Source: CAG-217 sp963638105
GTDB taxonomy: Bacteria > Bacillota > Clostridia > Oscillospirales > Acutalibacteraceae
Direction of reading: 5' to 3'
NCBI GenBank assembly: GCA_963638105.1
Contig: CAVHPP010000002.1
Location: 62,001-126,000, forward strand
Length of the DNA: 64,000 nt
In this document: piece after piece, positions 8,161 through 16,585 of the stretch
Layout of the letters: the number at the start of each line of letters is the position of its first letter
Numbering within the stretch: the first letter of the stretch is position 1
Position numbers and translations under genes: made by a program
Notes under the pieces: generated by a model
The model's database searches: none
What the model was told of the DNA's origin: nothing
The model's input: the letters and a program-made list of their open reading frames with translations, nothing else

Positions 8161-10014
8161 ATGAAGCGAGTTAGACTGACCATGTCCCAGGCGCTGGTAC
8201 AGTTCCTGGACAATCAATATATTGAATGTGACGGCGTAGAAAGCAAGTTCGTCAGCGGCATCTTTGGCATTTTTGGTCACGGGTGCGTGGTGGGCGTGGG
8301 TCAGGCGCTGGAGCAGGGGGGCCATAACCTGAAATTTTATCAGGGCAAGAATGAGCAGAATATGGCGCTGGCTGCTGTGGCGTATGCCAAGCAGATGGAT
8401 CGCAAGGCCATTATTCCCTGCGTGTCCTCCATCGGCCCGGGTGCGACCAATATGGTTACCGCTTGCGGCTGCGCCACCGCCAACCGCATTCCGCTGTTGG
8501 TGCTGCCCGGCGACACCTTTGCCTGCCGCCAGCCGGACCCGGTGCTCCAGCAGGCCGAGTTTTTTGACAACTACGGCCGCACGGTCACAGACGCTTTTAA
8601 GGGCGTTTGCCATTATTTTGACCGGATCAATCGGCCGGAGCAGTTGATGACCGCCTGCCTGAACGCCATGCGGGTGCTGACGGACCCGGCGGATACCGGC
8701 GCCGTTTGCCTGGCCATGCCCCAGGATGTGGAGGGCGAGGCCTACGACTACCCGGTGCACTTCCTGCAAAAGCGGGTGTGGCACCTGGATCGCCGCCCGG
8801 TGGCAGAGAGCCAGCTGCAGCGGGCCGTGGCCGCCATTAAACAGGCCAAAAAGCCCATTCTGATTTGCGGCGGCGGCGTGCGTTACAGCGGGGCAGAGGC
8901 TGCCCTGCAAAAGCTGGCAGAAACTTATAACATTCCCATTGCGGAGACGCAGGCCGGGCGCAGCTTGGTGCCTTGGCGGCACCCGCTGAACCTGGGCGGT
9001 ATCGGCGTCACCGGCGGCAAGGCTGCCAATGTGATTGGCCGGGACGCGGATCTGATCATCGGCGTGGGCACGCGGTTCACCGATTTTACCACTTCTTCCA
9101 AGTGGCTGTTTAACGAGGATCGCAAGGTGCTGGGGATCAATATTTGCCCCTTTGACGCGTATAAAATGGACGCCGAGGCCATTGTGGCAGACGCCAAAGT
9201 GACCTTAGAGGCACTGCTGCCTGCTTTGGCCGGGTACAAGACTGCCTATACCGGTGAGATTGCAGCCGCCAAGGCGGAGTGGGAAGCCATTGTAGACGAT
9301 TATTATACCAAAGAGCTGCCCGGTGGGCTGAACCAGACTTTGGCTCTGGGCATTATCAACGAGTTTATGCCCAACGACGCCATTGCGCTTGGCTCTGCCG
9401 GTTCTCTGCCCGGGGATATGCAGCGTCTGTTCCGTCCCAAGGATCGGGGCACTTACCACATGGAGTACGGCTACTCCAATATGGGCTATGAGGTCAACGG
9501 CGCTTTGGGCGCTAAGCTGGCTTGCCCGGACAAAGAAGTGTACACCTTCTGCGGGGACGGCTCTTTCCTGATGGGCCACAGCGAGTTGTATACCGCCCTG
9601 CAAGAGGGGCTGAAGATCAATGTGTGCCTGTTTGACAATATGGGTTGGGGCTGTATTGAAAATTTGCAAAACAACCAGGGCACCGATACCTTTGGCACCG
9701 TGTTCCGCGCCCGCAACCCGAAGACGGGTATGCTGGACGGGGCGGAGATTGCCGTGGACTTTGCCAAGATTGCAGAGGGCTACGGCGCCAAGAGTTACAC
9801 CTGCCGCACCTCAGAGGAACTGCGCGCCGCACTGGCAGACGCAGCTACCCAGGATCGGGCGTGCCTGTTTGACATTAAGGTGCTGCCCAAGACCATGACC
9901 CCCGGCTTTGAGAGCTGGTGGCGCGTGGGCGTGGCGGAGGTGTCCAAGAGCGAGACCGTGGCTGCCGCCTATGCGGATATGCAGGCGAATATCGCCAAGA
10001 CTTTTGATTATTAA
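8161..10014 (+). CDS. iolD: 3D-(3,5/4)-trihydroxycyclohexane-1,2-dione hydrolase
   Basis: This is a ThDP-dependent enzyme that hydrolytically opens the ring of the inositol catabolite THcHDO to 5-deoxyglucuronate. At 617 residues it has the acetohydroxyacid-synthase fold. The cofactor-activating Glu region is in YQGKNEQNMALAA near residue 65. The C-terminal ThDP/Mg motif is CGDGSFLMGHSELYTA, ending in the NN-like GWGCIENLQNNQG segment. Segments such as SIGPGATNMVTA and DPVLQQAEFFDNYGRT are typical of IolD rather than of IlvB. It lies between iolG and iolE. Confidence 0.93.
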   Translation: MKRVRLTMSQALVQFLDNQYIECDGVESKFVSGIFGIFGHGCVVGVGQALEQGGHNLKFYQGKNEQNMALAAVAYAKQMDRKAIIPCVSSIGPGATNMVTACGCATANRIPLLVLPGDTFACRQPDPVLQQAEFFDNYGRTVTDAFKGVCHYFDRINRPEQLMTACLNAMRVLTDPADTGAVCLAMPQDVEGEAYDYPVHFLQKRVWHLDRRPVAESQLQRAVAAIKQAKKPILICGGGVRYSGAEAALQKLAETYNIPIAETQAGRSLVPWRHPLNLGGIGVTGGKAANVIGRDADLIIGVGTRFTDFTTSSKWLFNEDRKVLGINICPFDAYKMDAEAIVADAKVTLEALLPALAGYKTAYTGEIAAAKAEWEAIVDDYYTKELPGGLNQTLALGIINEFMPNDAIALGSAGSLPGDMQRLFRPKDRGTYHMEYGYSNMGYEVNGALGAKLACPDKEVYTFCGDGSFLMGHSELYTALQEGLKINVCLFDNMGWGCIENLQNNQGTDTFGTVFRARNPKTGMLDGAEIAVDFAKIAEGYGAKSYTCRTSEELRAALADAATQDRACLFDIKVLPKTMTPGFESWWRVGVAEVSKSETVAAAYADMQANIAKTFDY

Positions 10015-10026
10015 GGAGCACAGCTT

Positions 10027-10926
10027 ATGCTAAACCCGGATAAAGTAAAGTTGGCCATTGCCCCCATCGGCTGGACCAATGACGATATGCCCGACCTGGG
10101 CGCAGAAAACACCTTTGAGCAGTGCATCAGCGAGATGGCGCTGGCCGGTTTTTCCGGCTCGGAGATCGGCAACAAATATCCCGCAGACCCGGCGGTGCTC
10201 AAGCCGTATTTGGATATTCGCAATCTGCAAATTTGCAACGCCTGGTTCTCGTCTTATCTGACTTCCAAACCCTATGAGGAGACCATTGCCGCCTTTAAGC
10301 AGCACTGCGACAAGCTGTACGCCTTGGGCGCCAAGGTGATCGGCGCTTCCGAGCAGGGCAATTCCATTCAGGGCTGCCTGGACAAATCCATTTTGGACGA
10401 AAAGCCGGTGTACACCGAAGAGCAGTGGCAAACGGTGGCCCGGGGCTTTAACGAGATGGGTGCCTACGCCCGCTCCAAGGGCATGTACTTTACCGTGCAC
10501 CACCACATGGGCACCGGCGTGCAGACGGCGGAGGAGATCGACCGCTTGATGGAACTGACGGACCCGGAGCTGGTGTACCTGCTGTTTGACAGCGGTCACC
10601 TGACCTTTGCCGGGATCGATCCTGTGCCGGTACTGGAGAAGTACGCCCATCGGGTCAAGCATGTGCACCTGAAGGATGTGCGCCTGGATGTGTACAATAA
10701 CCGGGTAGTGCCGGAGCACATGAGCTTTTTGGACGCCGTGCGTGCCGGTGTGTTTACCGTGCCCGGGGACGGCGATGTGGACTTTAAGCCTATCTTTGAT
10801 ATTTTGGACCGTACCGGCTACGAGGGCTGGGTGGTGGTCGAGGCCGAGCAGGATCCGGCCAAGGCCAATCCTTTTGCCTACGCGGTCAAGGCGCGCAAGT
10901 ACATTAAAGAGGTCGCCGGTCTGTAA
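10027..10926 (+). CDS. iolE: Myo-inosose-2 dehydratase
   Basis: This enzyme dehydrates scyllo-inosose to the diketone used by IolD. It has 299 residues with a xylose-isomerase-like TIM barrel. The N-terminal segment KLAIAPIGWTNDDMPDLG is characteristic of IolE. Metal-ligand candidates lie in VHHHMGTGVQT, LLFDSGHLTFAG and VKHVHLKDVR. It starts 12 bases after iolD, with an AAGGAGCA site, so translation is probably coupled. Later pathway genes (iolB, iolC, iolJ) are not in the window. A terminator follows. Confidence 0.94.
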   Translation: MLNPDKVKLAIAPIGWTNDDMPDLGAENTFEQCISEMALAGFSGSEIGNKYPADPAVLKPYLDIRNLQICNAWFSSYLTSKPYEETIAAFKQHCDKLYALGAKVIGASEQGNSIQGCLDKSILDEKPVYTEEQWQTVARGFNEMGAYARSKGMYFTVHHHMGTGVQTAEEIDRLMELTDPELVYLLFDSGHLTFAGIDPVPVLEKYAHRVKHVHLKDVRLDVYNNRVVPEHMSFLDAVRAGVFTVPGDGDVDFKPIFDILDRTGYEGWVVVEAEQDPAKANPFAYAVKARKYIKEVAGL

Positions 10927-10939
10927 AGAATGACAGTGG

Positions 10940-10969
10940 GGGAGTGGTTGATTACCGCTCCCTTTTTTT
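10940..10969 (+). terminator. Terminator after iolE
   Basis: A 9-bp stem (GGGAGTGGT with ACCGCTCCC, one G-T pair) with a 5-base loop is followed by seven Ts. Confidence 0.9.
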
Positions 10970-10995
10970 ATTTTGCTTTGCCGCTGCACAAACTG

Positions 10996-11024
10996 TTGCT
11001 TTTTGTTGTGAGATTTGCTATAGT
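10996..11024 (+). promoter_or_regulatory. Promoter of the CAP-domain gene
   Basis: TTGCTT (10996-11001), 17 bases, TATAGT (11019-11024), 42 bases before the ATG at 11067. Confidence 0.7.
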
Positions 11025-11066
11025 TAAGTTAAAGTTAGGAAAAGAATTTTGAAAGGAGTTCTTCTT

Positions 11067-12347
11067 ATGAAAAAGATTTTATCCACCACCTTGGCGCTGC
11101 TGCTGGTGCTTACCACTGTGTTTAGCGTCAGTCTGTCCGCCCAGGCGGCTGTGCGCTATGACAGCGACAATGCCGCCCTGTATTCCGGCAGGGATTACAC
11201 CTGGCTGAATATTCGTGGTACGGAGAATTATAAATCCGCATTTCAGTTTATGGATATTTTGAATACCGAACGCACAGCAAATGCGGCCGGCACTCTGGCT
11301 ATGGATCAGGAGTTACTGGAAGCCGCTATGCTGCACGCACGAGAGATCAGCGTATATCCCAGTTCCGATCGCCCGAATGGTGAAAATGCGATCTATTTGC
11401 TTGACGGCACAGACCATACGCGGTTTTATCTGTTGCAGGTCAGTGCAGCATCCAGCGATGCGAAGCTGATTTTAAATGCGTGGTTTGATACTTATCCTGC
11501 AATGAAAGCGCAGTTTTTATCTCCCGATTATGTTTGCGGCGGTGTTGGCTGCTTTCAGGCAACGGACGGCACCATTCACTGGGTAGTGCTTTTGGGGTAT
11601 GACGCCGCAACAAAAGTGGTTAAATCTTCCGATTATAGTGCAACGGTTACGCGGACGGTTAAAATCGCACTAAAGAATACCAATGCTGCAAGTTGGAACG
11701 CCAAGCACACCCATTCTTACCAGGTGACCTCCACTGTTAAGGCGAACGCAACGAAGAACGCCAACGGCAAGATTACCCGTAAGTGCTCCGTGTGTGGCAA
11801 GACCACCACTTCTACACTGTACGCACCCAAAACGGTGACCCTGTCTGCCGCCTCCTACACTTATGACGGCAAGGTGAAGAAACCGTCTGTAACCGTAAAG
11901 GACAGTAAGGGTAATAAGATCGGCAGCCAGTATTACACTGTGTCTTATTCCTCCGGCCGTAAGAATGTGGGCAAGTACACGGTCAAGGTGACTTTCAAAG
12001 GCAACTATATCGGCTCTAAGTCCGCAACTTTTGCGATCAAGCCCAAGGGCACCAGCGTGTCTAAGGTGACGGCGGCCAAGAAAGGCTTTAAGGTCACCTG
12101 GAAAAAGCAGGCGACTCAGACGACCGGCTATGAAGTGCAGTACAGCACAGCCTCTAACTTCAAAAAGGGCACCAAGACCGTAACGGTAAGCAAAAACAAG
12201 ACCACTTCCAAAAGTGTGAGCAAGCTGTCTGCCAAGAAGAAGTATTATGTGCGGGTACGCACCTATAAAACCGTCAAGGTGAACGGCAAAAATGTAAAGC
12301 TGTATTCCGGCTGGAGTAAGGCCAAGAGTGTGACCACAAAGAAGTAA
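11067..12347 (+). CDS. Secreted CAP-domain protein with Fn3-like C-terminal tail
   Basis: This 426-residue exported protein has a clear signal peptide (MKKILSTTLALLLVL up to SAQAA). Residues about 45-185 resemble a CAP/SCP-like domain: NTERTANAAGTLAMD, then LLEAAMLHAREIS and GENAIYLL, with the usual HW region seen as GTIHWVVLLGYD. A CxxC-bearing linker (KCSVCGKTT), an Ig-like repeat (YDGKVKKPSVTVKDSKG) and a final fibronectin type III-like domain follow. CAP proteins are extracellular, with roles that vary and are mostly unknown in bacteria. The final domain resembles that of the glucosaminidase at 37273-39423. The ATG at 11067 was chosen because AAAGGAG lies about 8 bases upstream; upstream in-frame codons would spoil the signal peptide. 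Confidence 0.8.
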   Translation: MKKILSTTLALLLVLTTVFSVSLSAQAAVRYDSDNAALYSGRDYTWLNIRGTENYKSAFQFMDILNTERTANAAGTLAMDQELLEAAMLHAREISVYPSSDRPNGENAIYLLDGTDHTRFYLLQVSAASSDAKLILNAWFDTYPAMKAQFLSPDYVCGGVGCFQATDGTIHWVVLLGYDAATKVVKSSDYSATVTRTVKIALKNTNAASWNAKHTHSYQVTSTVKANATKNANGKITRKCSVCGKTTTSTLYAPKTVTLSAASYTYDGKVKKPSVTVKDSKGNKIGSQYYTVSYSSGRKNVGKYTVKVTFKGNYIGSKSATFAIKPKGTSVSKVTAAKKGFKVTWKKQATQTTGYEVQYSTASNFKKGTKTVTVSKNKTTSKSVSKLSAKKKYYVRVRTYKTVKVNGKNVKLYSGWSKAKSVTTKK

Positions 12348-12357
12348 GCATTCTTGT

Positions 12358-12548
12358 CATTGCCTTCGGCCAATCCCCCTGCGGCTACGCCGCTTCCCCC
12401 TTTGCAAGGGGGACAAAGATATTGAAACCGATTTGCCTCCCTTGTAAAGGGTGACTCCCCGCTGTGCGGGGAGATGTCGCGTAGCGACAGAGGGGACGGG
12501 CACCGGTTAGGTGGTGGCGACGCCGTAGGCGTTGACGGAGGGATTAAA
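12358..12548. repeat. Intergenic repeat mosaic with several small hairpins
   Basis: This 190-base non-coding stretch consists of consecutive short inverted repeats: CCCCCTTTGCAAGGGGG (12398-12414), TCCCCGCTGTGCGGGGA (12456-12472), GTCGCGTAGCGAC (12476-12488) and GACGCCGTAGGCGTTG near 12519-12534. It includes the phrases CTCCCTTGTAAAGGG and GACGGAGGGATT, which I associate with a dispersed intergenic element of Ruminococcaceae-type genomes. It looks non-coding and non-autonomous. Only one copy lies in the window, so repetition cannot be shown here. Confidence 0.55.
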
Positions 12549-12576
12549 TGGTCAGCAGATCGCCGCTCTATCGTAG

Positions 12577-12596
12577 GGCGGGGGCTTGCTCCCGCC
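12577..12596. repeat. 20-bp palindrome-like repeat unit, second copy
   Basis: GGCGGGGGCTTGCTCCCGCC matches the palindrome at 2811-2830 except at three central positions. It is again intergenic, 10 bases before a terminator. Confidence 0.5.
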
Positions 12597-12605
12597 GCTT
12601 ACACC

Positions 12606-12642
12606 AAAAAGCACCCCATCTCCTGACGAGATGGGGTGCTTT
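12606..12642. terminator. Bidirectional terminator between CAP gene and dtxR-type gene
   Basis: A 13-bp perfect stem (AGCACCCCATCTC with GAGATGGGGTGCT) with a 5-base loop is flanked by As on the left and Ts on the right. It can serve both convergent units. Confidence 0.85.
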
Positions 12643-12657
12643 CCTATTCTTATTGCA

Positions 12658-13053
12658 TTATTCCCGGTTGGCGTCAAAATCCAATTCCGTATGGGCGGCG
12701 CAGGCGCGCTTGAGGGCTTCAAAGCTCTCGGCGCTGATTACATGCTCAATGCGGCAGGCGTCCTCCACAGCGGTTTTTGGGTCTACCCCCAGGCCGGTAA
12801 GCCAGCAGGAAAGAAAGGTGTGGCGCTCATACATACGCTGGGCAATCTCCTCCCCGGGGGGCAACAGCGTGATGTGGCCGTTGTCGTCCATCTCAATATA
12901 GCCGTTCTCCCGCAGGTTCTTCATGGCAATGCTCACGCTGGGCTTAGAAAAATCCAACTCGTTGGCAATATCGATGGAACGCACGTCCGTGCCTCGCTGG
13001 CTGAGCATTAAAATCGTCTCTAAATAGTTCTCTGCGGATTCTTGTATTTTCAT
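12658..13053 (-). CDS. DtxR/MntR-family metal-dependent transcriptional regulator
   Basis: This 131-residue regulator has an N-terminal winged helix-turn-helix (ENYLETILMLSQRGTDVRS, then DFSKPSVSIAMKNLRENGYI) and a C-terminal metal-binding and dimerisation region with conserved GEEIAQRMYERH and DACRIEHVIS. Proteins of this family bind Fe(II) or Mn(II) and repress uptake genes. It is divergent from feoA-feoB, where four TTAG-N6-CTAA palindromes are seen, so it very probably controls ferrous iron uptake. Its own promoter is followed by a related TTAGACTAA element, suggesting autoregulation. It lacks the SH3-like third domain of DtxR, as MntR-type members do. Confidence 0.9.
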   Translation of the reverse strand: MKIQESAENYLETILMLSQRGTDVRSIDIANELDFSKPSVSIAMKNLRENGYIEMDDNGHITLLPPGEEIAQRMYERHTFLSCWLTGLGVDPKTAVEDACRIEHVISAESFEALKRACAAHTELDFDANRE

Positions 13054-13100
13054 AAAATCACCGTTATTTTTTGTGTAATTTGTTTAGACTAATTGAACAC

Positions 13101-13129
13101 ATTATACAACATTCTGTGCAAATCTGCAA
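13101..13129 (-). promoter_or_regulatory. Promoter of the dtxR-type gene
   Basis: On the minus strand, TTGCAG (13129-13124), 17 bases, TATAAT (13106-13101). A TTAG-T-CTAA element lies just downstream at 13084-13092, at about the expected transcription start. Confidence 0.7.
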
Positions 13130-13166
13130 GAGTGGATTTCGCTTTCCAAAAAATAGGCGGAAAGGC

Positions 13167-13219
13167 TTGACAAATAAGTTAGCCGGTGCTAACATATAGA
13201 CGGTTAGAAAGTGCTAACC
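13167..13219 (+). promoter_or_regulatory. feo promoter with two DtxR-type operator palindromes
   Basis: TTGACA (13167-13172), 17 bases, TAACAT (13190-13195) forms the promoter. The first palindrome, GTTAG-CCGGTG-CTAAC (13178-13193), fills the spacer between the -35 and -10 boxes. The second, GGTTAG-AAAGTG-CTAACC (13202-13219), covers the start region. This is the geometry of repression by occlusion. The same TTAG-N6-CTAA core recurs before feoB. Confidence 0.8.
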
Positions 13220-13257
13220 CCGGGTGTTTGCCGGGGAGAAAAAGAGGATTTAGTATT

Positions 13258-13470
13258 ATGATGCCTTTAACTTTAGCAGATACCGGCGAAACCTACACCA
13301 TCTTAAAGGTAGGCGGAAAGCCGGAGGTGCGTGCCCACCTGAATGACCTGGGCTTTGTGGCCGGGGGCGATGTGCAGGTGATCACGGATATGATGGGCAA
13401 CCTGATCGTCAATGTGAAGGAGACCCGTGTGGCCATTAGCAAAGAAATGGCCGCCAAGATCATGGTATAA
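13258..13470 (+). CDS. feoA: FeoA-family ferrous iron transport protein (first copy)
   Basis: This is a 70-residue cytoplasmic SH3-like protein that assists FeoB. It shows MPLTLADTGETYTILKVGG and the core HLNDLGFVAGGDVQV, with the family's LGF-x-x-G turn. The start is the ATG at 13258 (another ATG follows directly at 13261), with AGAGGA about 9 bases upstream; an upstream in-frame extension is inside the operator region and is not real. It is first of two feoA genes. Confidence 0.9.
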   Translation: MMPLTLADTGETYTILKVGGKPEVRAHLNDLGFVAGGDVQVITDMMGNLIVNVKETRVAISKEMAAKIMV

Positions 13471-13527
13471 GGAGCAGAGCCATCTGCTTTGTGTATAATT
13501 TTTCGTATAGGTGAGGAGGAAACAGCA

Positions 13528-13749
13528 ATGAAAACACTCAGAGATGTTCCGGTAGGCGGCAACGCCAAAGTGGTTAAGCTCCACGGTGAGGGCGCAGTGA
13601 AGCGCCGCATCATGGATATGGGCGTCACCAAGGGCGTGGATGTGCATGTGCGCAAAGTCGCTCCCCTGGGCGATCCCATTGAGGTGAGTGTGCGCGGCTA
13701 CGAGCTCTCCATTCGCAAAGCGGATGCAGAGATGATTGAGGTGGAATAA
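13528..13749 (+). CDS. feoA: FeoA-family ferrous iron transport protein (second copy)
   Basis: This is a second FeoA-type protein of 73 residues: MKTLRDVPVGGNAKVVKL, then RRIMDMGVTKGVDVHV, with the MGV-x-x-G turn. The ATG at 13528 is preceded by GAGGAGGAAACAGCA. Two adjacent feoA genes before feoB are common in Clostridia and the proteins may form heteromers with FeoB. Confidence 0.92.
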   Translation: MKTLRDVPVGGNAKVVKLHGEGAVKRRIMDMGVTKGVDVHVRKVAPLGDPIEVSVRGYELSIRKADAEMIEVE

Positions 13750-13781
13750 GAGGGCGGCGGCCCTTTTATTTAGCCCAATGC

Positions 13782-13812
13782 GTTAGTCGACACTAATTAG
13801 TAGTAACTAATT
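13782..13812 (+). promoter_or_regulatory. Two overlapping DtxR-type operator palindromes before feoB
   Basis: TTAG-TCGACA-CTAA (13783-13796) and AATTAG-TAGTAA-CTAATT (13795-13812) share the same TTAG-N6-CTAA core as the sites before feoA. They lie 26 bases or more upstream of the feoB start. No strong separate promoter is obvious, so they may tune read-through transcription or a weak internal start. Confidence 0.65.
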
Positions 13813-13838
13813 GTTAAGCACAGAAAGGAATGTGACCG

Positions 13839-16364
13839 ATGAAAATAACAATTGCACTTGCCGGTAACCCCAACTGCGGCAAGACCACACTGTTTAATGC
13901 GCTGACCGGTTCCAACCAGTTCGTAGGTAACTGGCCCGGCGTAACGGTGGAGAAAAAAGAAGGTAAATTGAAGAAGCACAACGATGTTGTGATTACCGAC
14001 CTGCCGGGTATTTATTCCCTGTCTCCGTACACTTTGGAGGAAGTGGTTGCCCGTGACTATCTGATCGGTGAGCGCCCCAATGCCATTTTGAACATCATCG
14101 ATGGTACCAACCTGGAGCGTAATCTGTACCTGACCACCCAACTGGTGGAGCTTGGTATCCCGGTGGTGGTTGCCATCAACATGATGGATGTGGTCAAGAA
14201 GAACGGCGACAAGATCAACACCCAGGAGCTGTCCCGAGAGCTGGGTTGCCCGGTGGTGGAGATCTCCGCGCTGAAAGGTACCGGCATTCAAGAGGCTGCC
14301 GAGGCTGCGGTACAGGCTGCACAGAACGGTCACACCGTTCCCCAGCACACCTTTACCGGCGTGGTAGAGCACGCACTGGCCCACATTGAAGAGGCTGCCG
14401 TACATAATCTGCCGGAGGAGCAGCAGCGCTGGTACGCCATCAAGATCTTTGAGCGGGACGACAAGGTGCTGGCCAAGATGGATTTGGACGCCCGGGTGGC
14501 TGCGCATATTGAAGAGGACATTCAGGCTGCCGAGGAGGAGCTGGACGATGATGCGGAGAGCATCATCACCAATGAGCGTTATGTGTATATCGCCTCCATC
14601 ATCAAGGGCTGCTACAAGAAAAAGCAGGCCGGTAAGCTGTCCACCTCCGATAAGATCGATAAGATCGTGACCAACCGCTGGCTGGGTCTGCCTATCTTTG
14701 CAGTGGTCATGTTCCTGGTGTATTATATTTCCATGGTCACCGTGGGTTCCTCCGCAACGGACTGGGCCAACGACGGCGTGTTTGGCGACGGCTGGCACCT
14801 GTTTTGGATCGGCACCAGCCAGGCGGCGGACGCTGAGAAAACCTATGGCGACACAGACGATATTCTGGCCGGCTTTATTGACGCCTACGGCACAGAAGAT
14901 ATGGCAGACGCCATTGATACGGAGAACGAGAATTACAGCGATGCCAATGCAAAGGCTGCTCTGGATCAGTTGGTTGCCGCTACCCCTGCGGACGCAAGCG
15001 TGACCTACACCACCGAGGATGAGGAAACGCTGGAGAAAACGGACCACGCCGGCACCAAGAAGGCTGCCCTGGAAGAGGCCGTTGCGAACTATGAGAACAC
15101 CGATTATAAAGAGGGCTATGGCGCGCCGGATGCTTCCGAGTACGGCGTTTGGGTGCCCGGTATCCCGGTTCTGCTTGGTAACCTGCTGGAGAAGGCCAAT
15201 TCTCCCGAATGGCTGTCCGGTTTGCTGCTGGACGGTATCGTCGCCGGTGTTGGCGCTGTGCTGGGCTTTGTACCCCAGATGCTGGTGCTGTTCTTCCTGC
15301 TGGCGATCCTGGAGGGCTGCGGTTATATGAGCCGTATCGCTTTCGTACTGGACCGTATCTTCCGTAAGTTCGGTTTGTCCGGTAAGTCCTTTATCCCCAT
15401 GCTGATCGGTACCGGTTGCGGTATCCCCGGCGTTATGGCGTCCCGTACCATTGAGAATGAGCGCGATCGCCGTATGACCATTATGACCACCACCTTTATC
15501 CCCTGCGGTGCAAAGGTGCCCTTTATCGCCATGATCGCCGGCGCCATCTTCGGCGGCTCTGCTATCGTATCCACCTCCGCTTACTTCATTGGTATGGCCG
15601 CCATTATTATGTCCGGTATTATGCTGAAGAAAACCAAAATGTTTTCCGGCGATCCGGCGCCCTTCGTTATGGAGCTGCCGGCATACCATGTGCCCACCCT
15701 GGGCAATGTGCTTCGCTCCACTTGGGAGCGCGGCTGGTCCTTCATTAAGAAGGCCGGTACCATCATCACCCTGTCCACCATCTTTGTATGGTTCACCACT
15801 TACTTCGGTGTGGTTGCGGGCCAGTTCCGTATGCTGTCTGAGGAAGAGATCAACTTCTCCATCCTGGCTGCCATCGGCGGTGCCATCAAGTGGATCTTTG
15901 CTCCCCTTGGCTGGGGCAACTGGCAGGCTGTTGTAGCCTCCATTACCGGCCTGGTGGCAAAGGAAAACATCGTAGGTACTTTGGGTATCCTGTACGGTGG
16001 CGGCGGTGCCGATGTGTACACTGCCATTGCTGACGCATTCAACGGCGTTCAAGGCTATTCCTTCCTGATCTTCAACCTGCTGTGCGCACCTTGCTTTGCG
16101 GCGATCGGTGCCATCCGCAGAGAGATGAACAATGCCAAGTGGACTTGGTTTGCCATCGGTTATCAGTGCGGCTTCGCTTATGTGATTGCTCTGATCGTAA
16201 ACCAGATCGGTGCTATGTTCATGGGCAACGGCAATATCTTCGGCCTGATCGTTGCGATCCTGCTGATTGCCGCTATCGTGTATATGCTGTTCCGCAAGAA
16301 CAAGTATGACGATAACACCTTGACCGTGACCGCAAAGAAAGCGAAGAGCAAGGCAACCAAATAA
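13839..16364 (+). CDS. feoB: Ferrous iron transporter FeoB with large extracytoplasmic insert
   Basis: This is an 841-residue Fe(II) transporter. The N-terminal G domain has the P-loop GNPNCGKT (9-16), the switch region NWPGVTVEKKEG, DLPGIYSL (G3) and NMMD (G4). The first membrane helix is at about 283-303. Between residues about 318 and 436 there is an acidic, Ala/Asp/Glu-rich insert of roughly 120 residues where most FeoB proteins have a short loop. The remaining membrane domain, with the two Gate motifs (GCGIPGVMASRTI and PCFAAIGAIRREM), is normal. It starts after an AGAAAGGAATG site. The insert is probably outside the membrane. Confidence 0.97.
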   Translation: MKITIALAGNPNCGKTTLFNALTGSNQFVGNWPGVTVEKKEGKLKKHNDVVITDLPGIYSLSPYTLEEVVARDYLIGERPNAILNIIDGTNLERNLYLTTQLVELGIPVVVAINMMDVVKKNGDKINTQELSRELGCPVVEISALKGTGIQEAAEAAVQAAQNGHTVPQHTFTGVVEHALAHIEEAAVHNLPEEQQRWYAIKIFERDDKVLAKMDLDARVAAHIEEDIQAAEEELDDDAESIITNERYVYIASIIKGCYKKKQAGKLSTSDKIDKIVTNRWLGLPIFAVVMFLVYYISMVTVGSSATDWANDGVFGDGWHLFWIGTSQAADAEKTYGDTDDILAGFIDAYGTEDMADAIDTENENYSDANAKAALDQLVAATPADASVTYTTEDEETLEKTDHAGTKKAALEEAVANYENTDYKEGYGAPDASEYGVWVPGIPVLLGNLLEKANSPEWLSGLLLDGIVAGVGAVLGFVPQMLVLFFLLAILEGCGYMSRIAFVLDRIFRKFGLSGKSFIPMLIGTGCGIPGVMASRTIENERDRRMTIMTTTFIPCGAKVPFIAMIAGAIFGGSAIVSTSAYFIGMAAIIMSGIMLKKTKMFSGDPAPFVMELPAYHVPTLGNVLRSTWERGWSFIKKAGTIITLSTIFVWFTTYFGVVAGQFRMLSEEEINFSILAAIGGAIKWIFAPLGWGNWQAVVASITGLVAKENIVGTLGILYGGGGADVYTAIADAFNGVQGYSFLIFNLLCAPCFAAIGAIRREMNNAKWTWFAIGYQCGFAYVIALIVNQIGAMFMGNGNIFGLIVAILLIAAIVYMLFRKNKYDDNTLTVTAKKAKSKATK

Positions 16365-16384
16365 TGAAATAAGAAGGTGTGTTT

Positions 16385-16573
16385 ATGCTTGCCTTTCTGA
16401 AAGCGAATTATTTAACCATTCTGATCATTCTTGTGCTGGTGGCTATCGTAGTGGGGATCATCTGCTCCATTGTGAAAGACAAAAAAGCCGGGCGCAACAC
16501 CTGCGGCGCCAACTGCGCCCATTGCGCCAATGCCGGCTGCTGCCACCAGCAGCCTAAGAAGAAAAAGAGATAG
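16385..16573 (+). CDS. FeoB-associated Cys-rich membrane protein
   Basis: This is a 62-residue protein with one membrane helix (YLTILIILVLVAIVVGIICS) and a cytoplasmic Cys-rich tail (CGANCAHCANAGCC) followed by a basic end. It matches the FeoB_associated family found next to feoB in Firmicutes; it may take the place of FeoC, though its role is not established. It starts 20 bases after feoB. The stop is TAG, directly followed by the ribosome site of the next gene. Confidence 0.9.
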   Translation: MLAFLKANYLTILIILVLVAIVVGIICSIVKDKKAGRNTCGANCAHCANAGCCHQQPKKKKR

Positions 16574-16585
16574 GAGGTATGCTTT

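Noticed and set aside
12358..12548. CRISPR array
   Set aside because: The hairpin units differ in sequence and spacing and there are no regular direct repeats or spacers; no cas genes in the window.
13797..16052. 751-codon open frame opposite feoB
   Set aside because: Antisense shadow caused by codon bias; His/Gly-rich nonsense composition.
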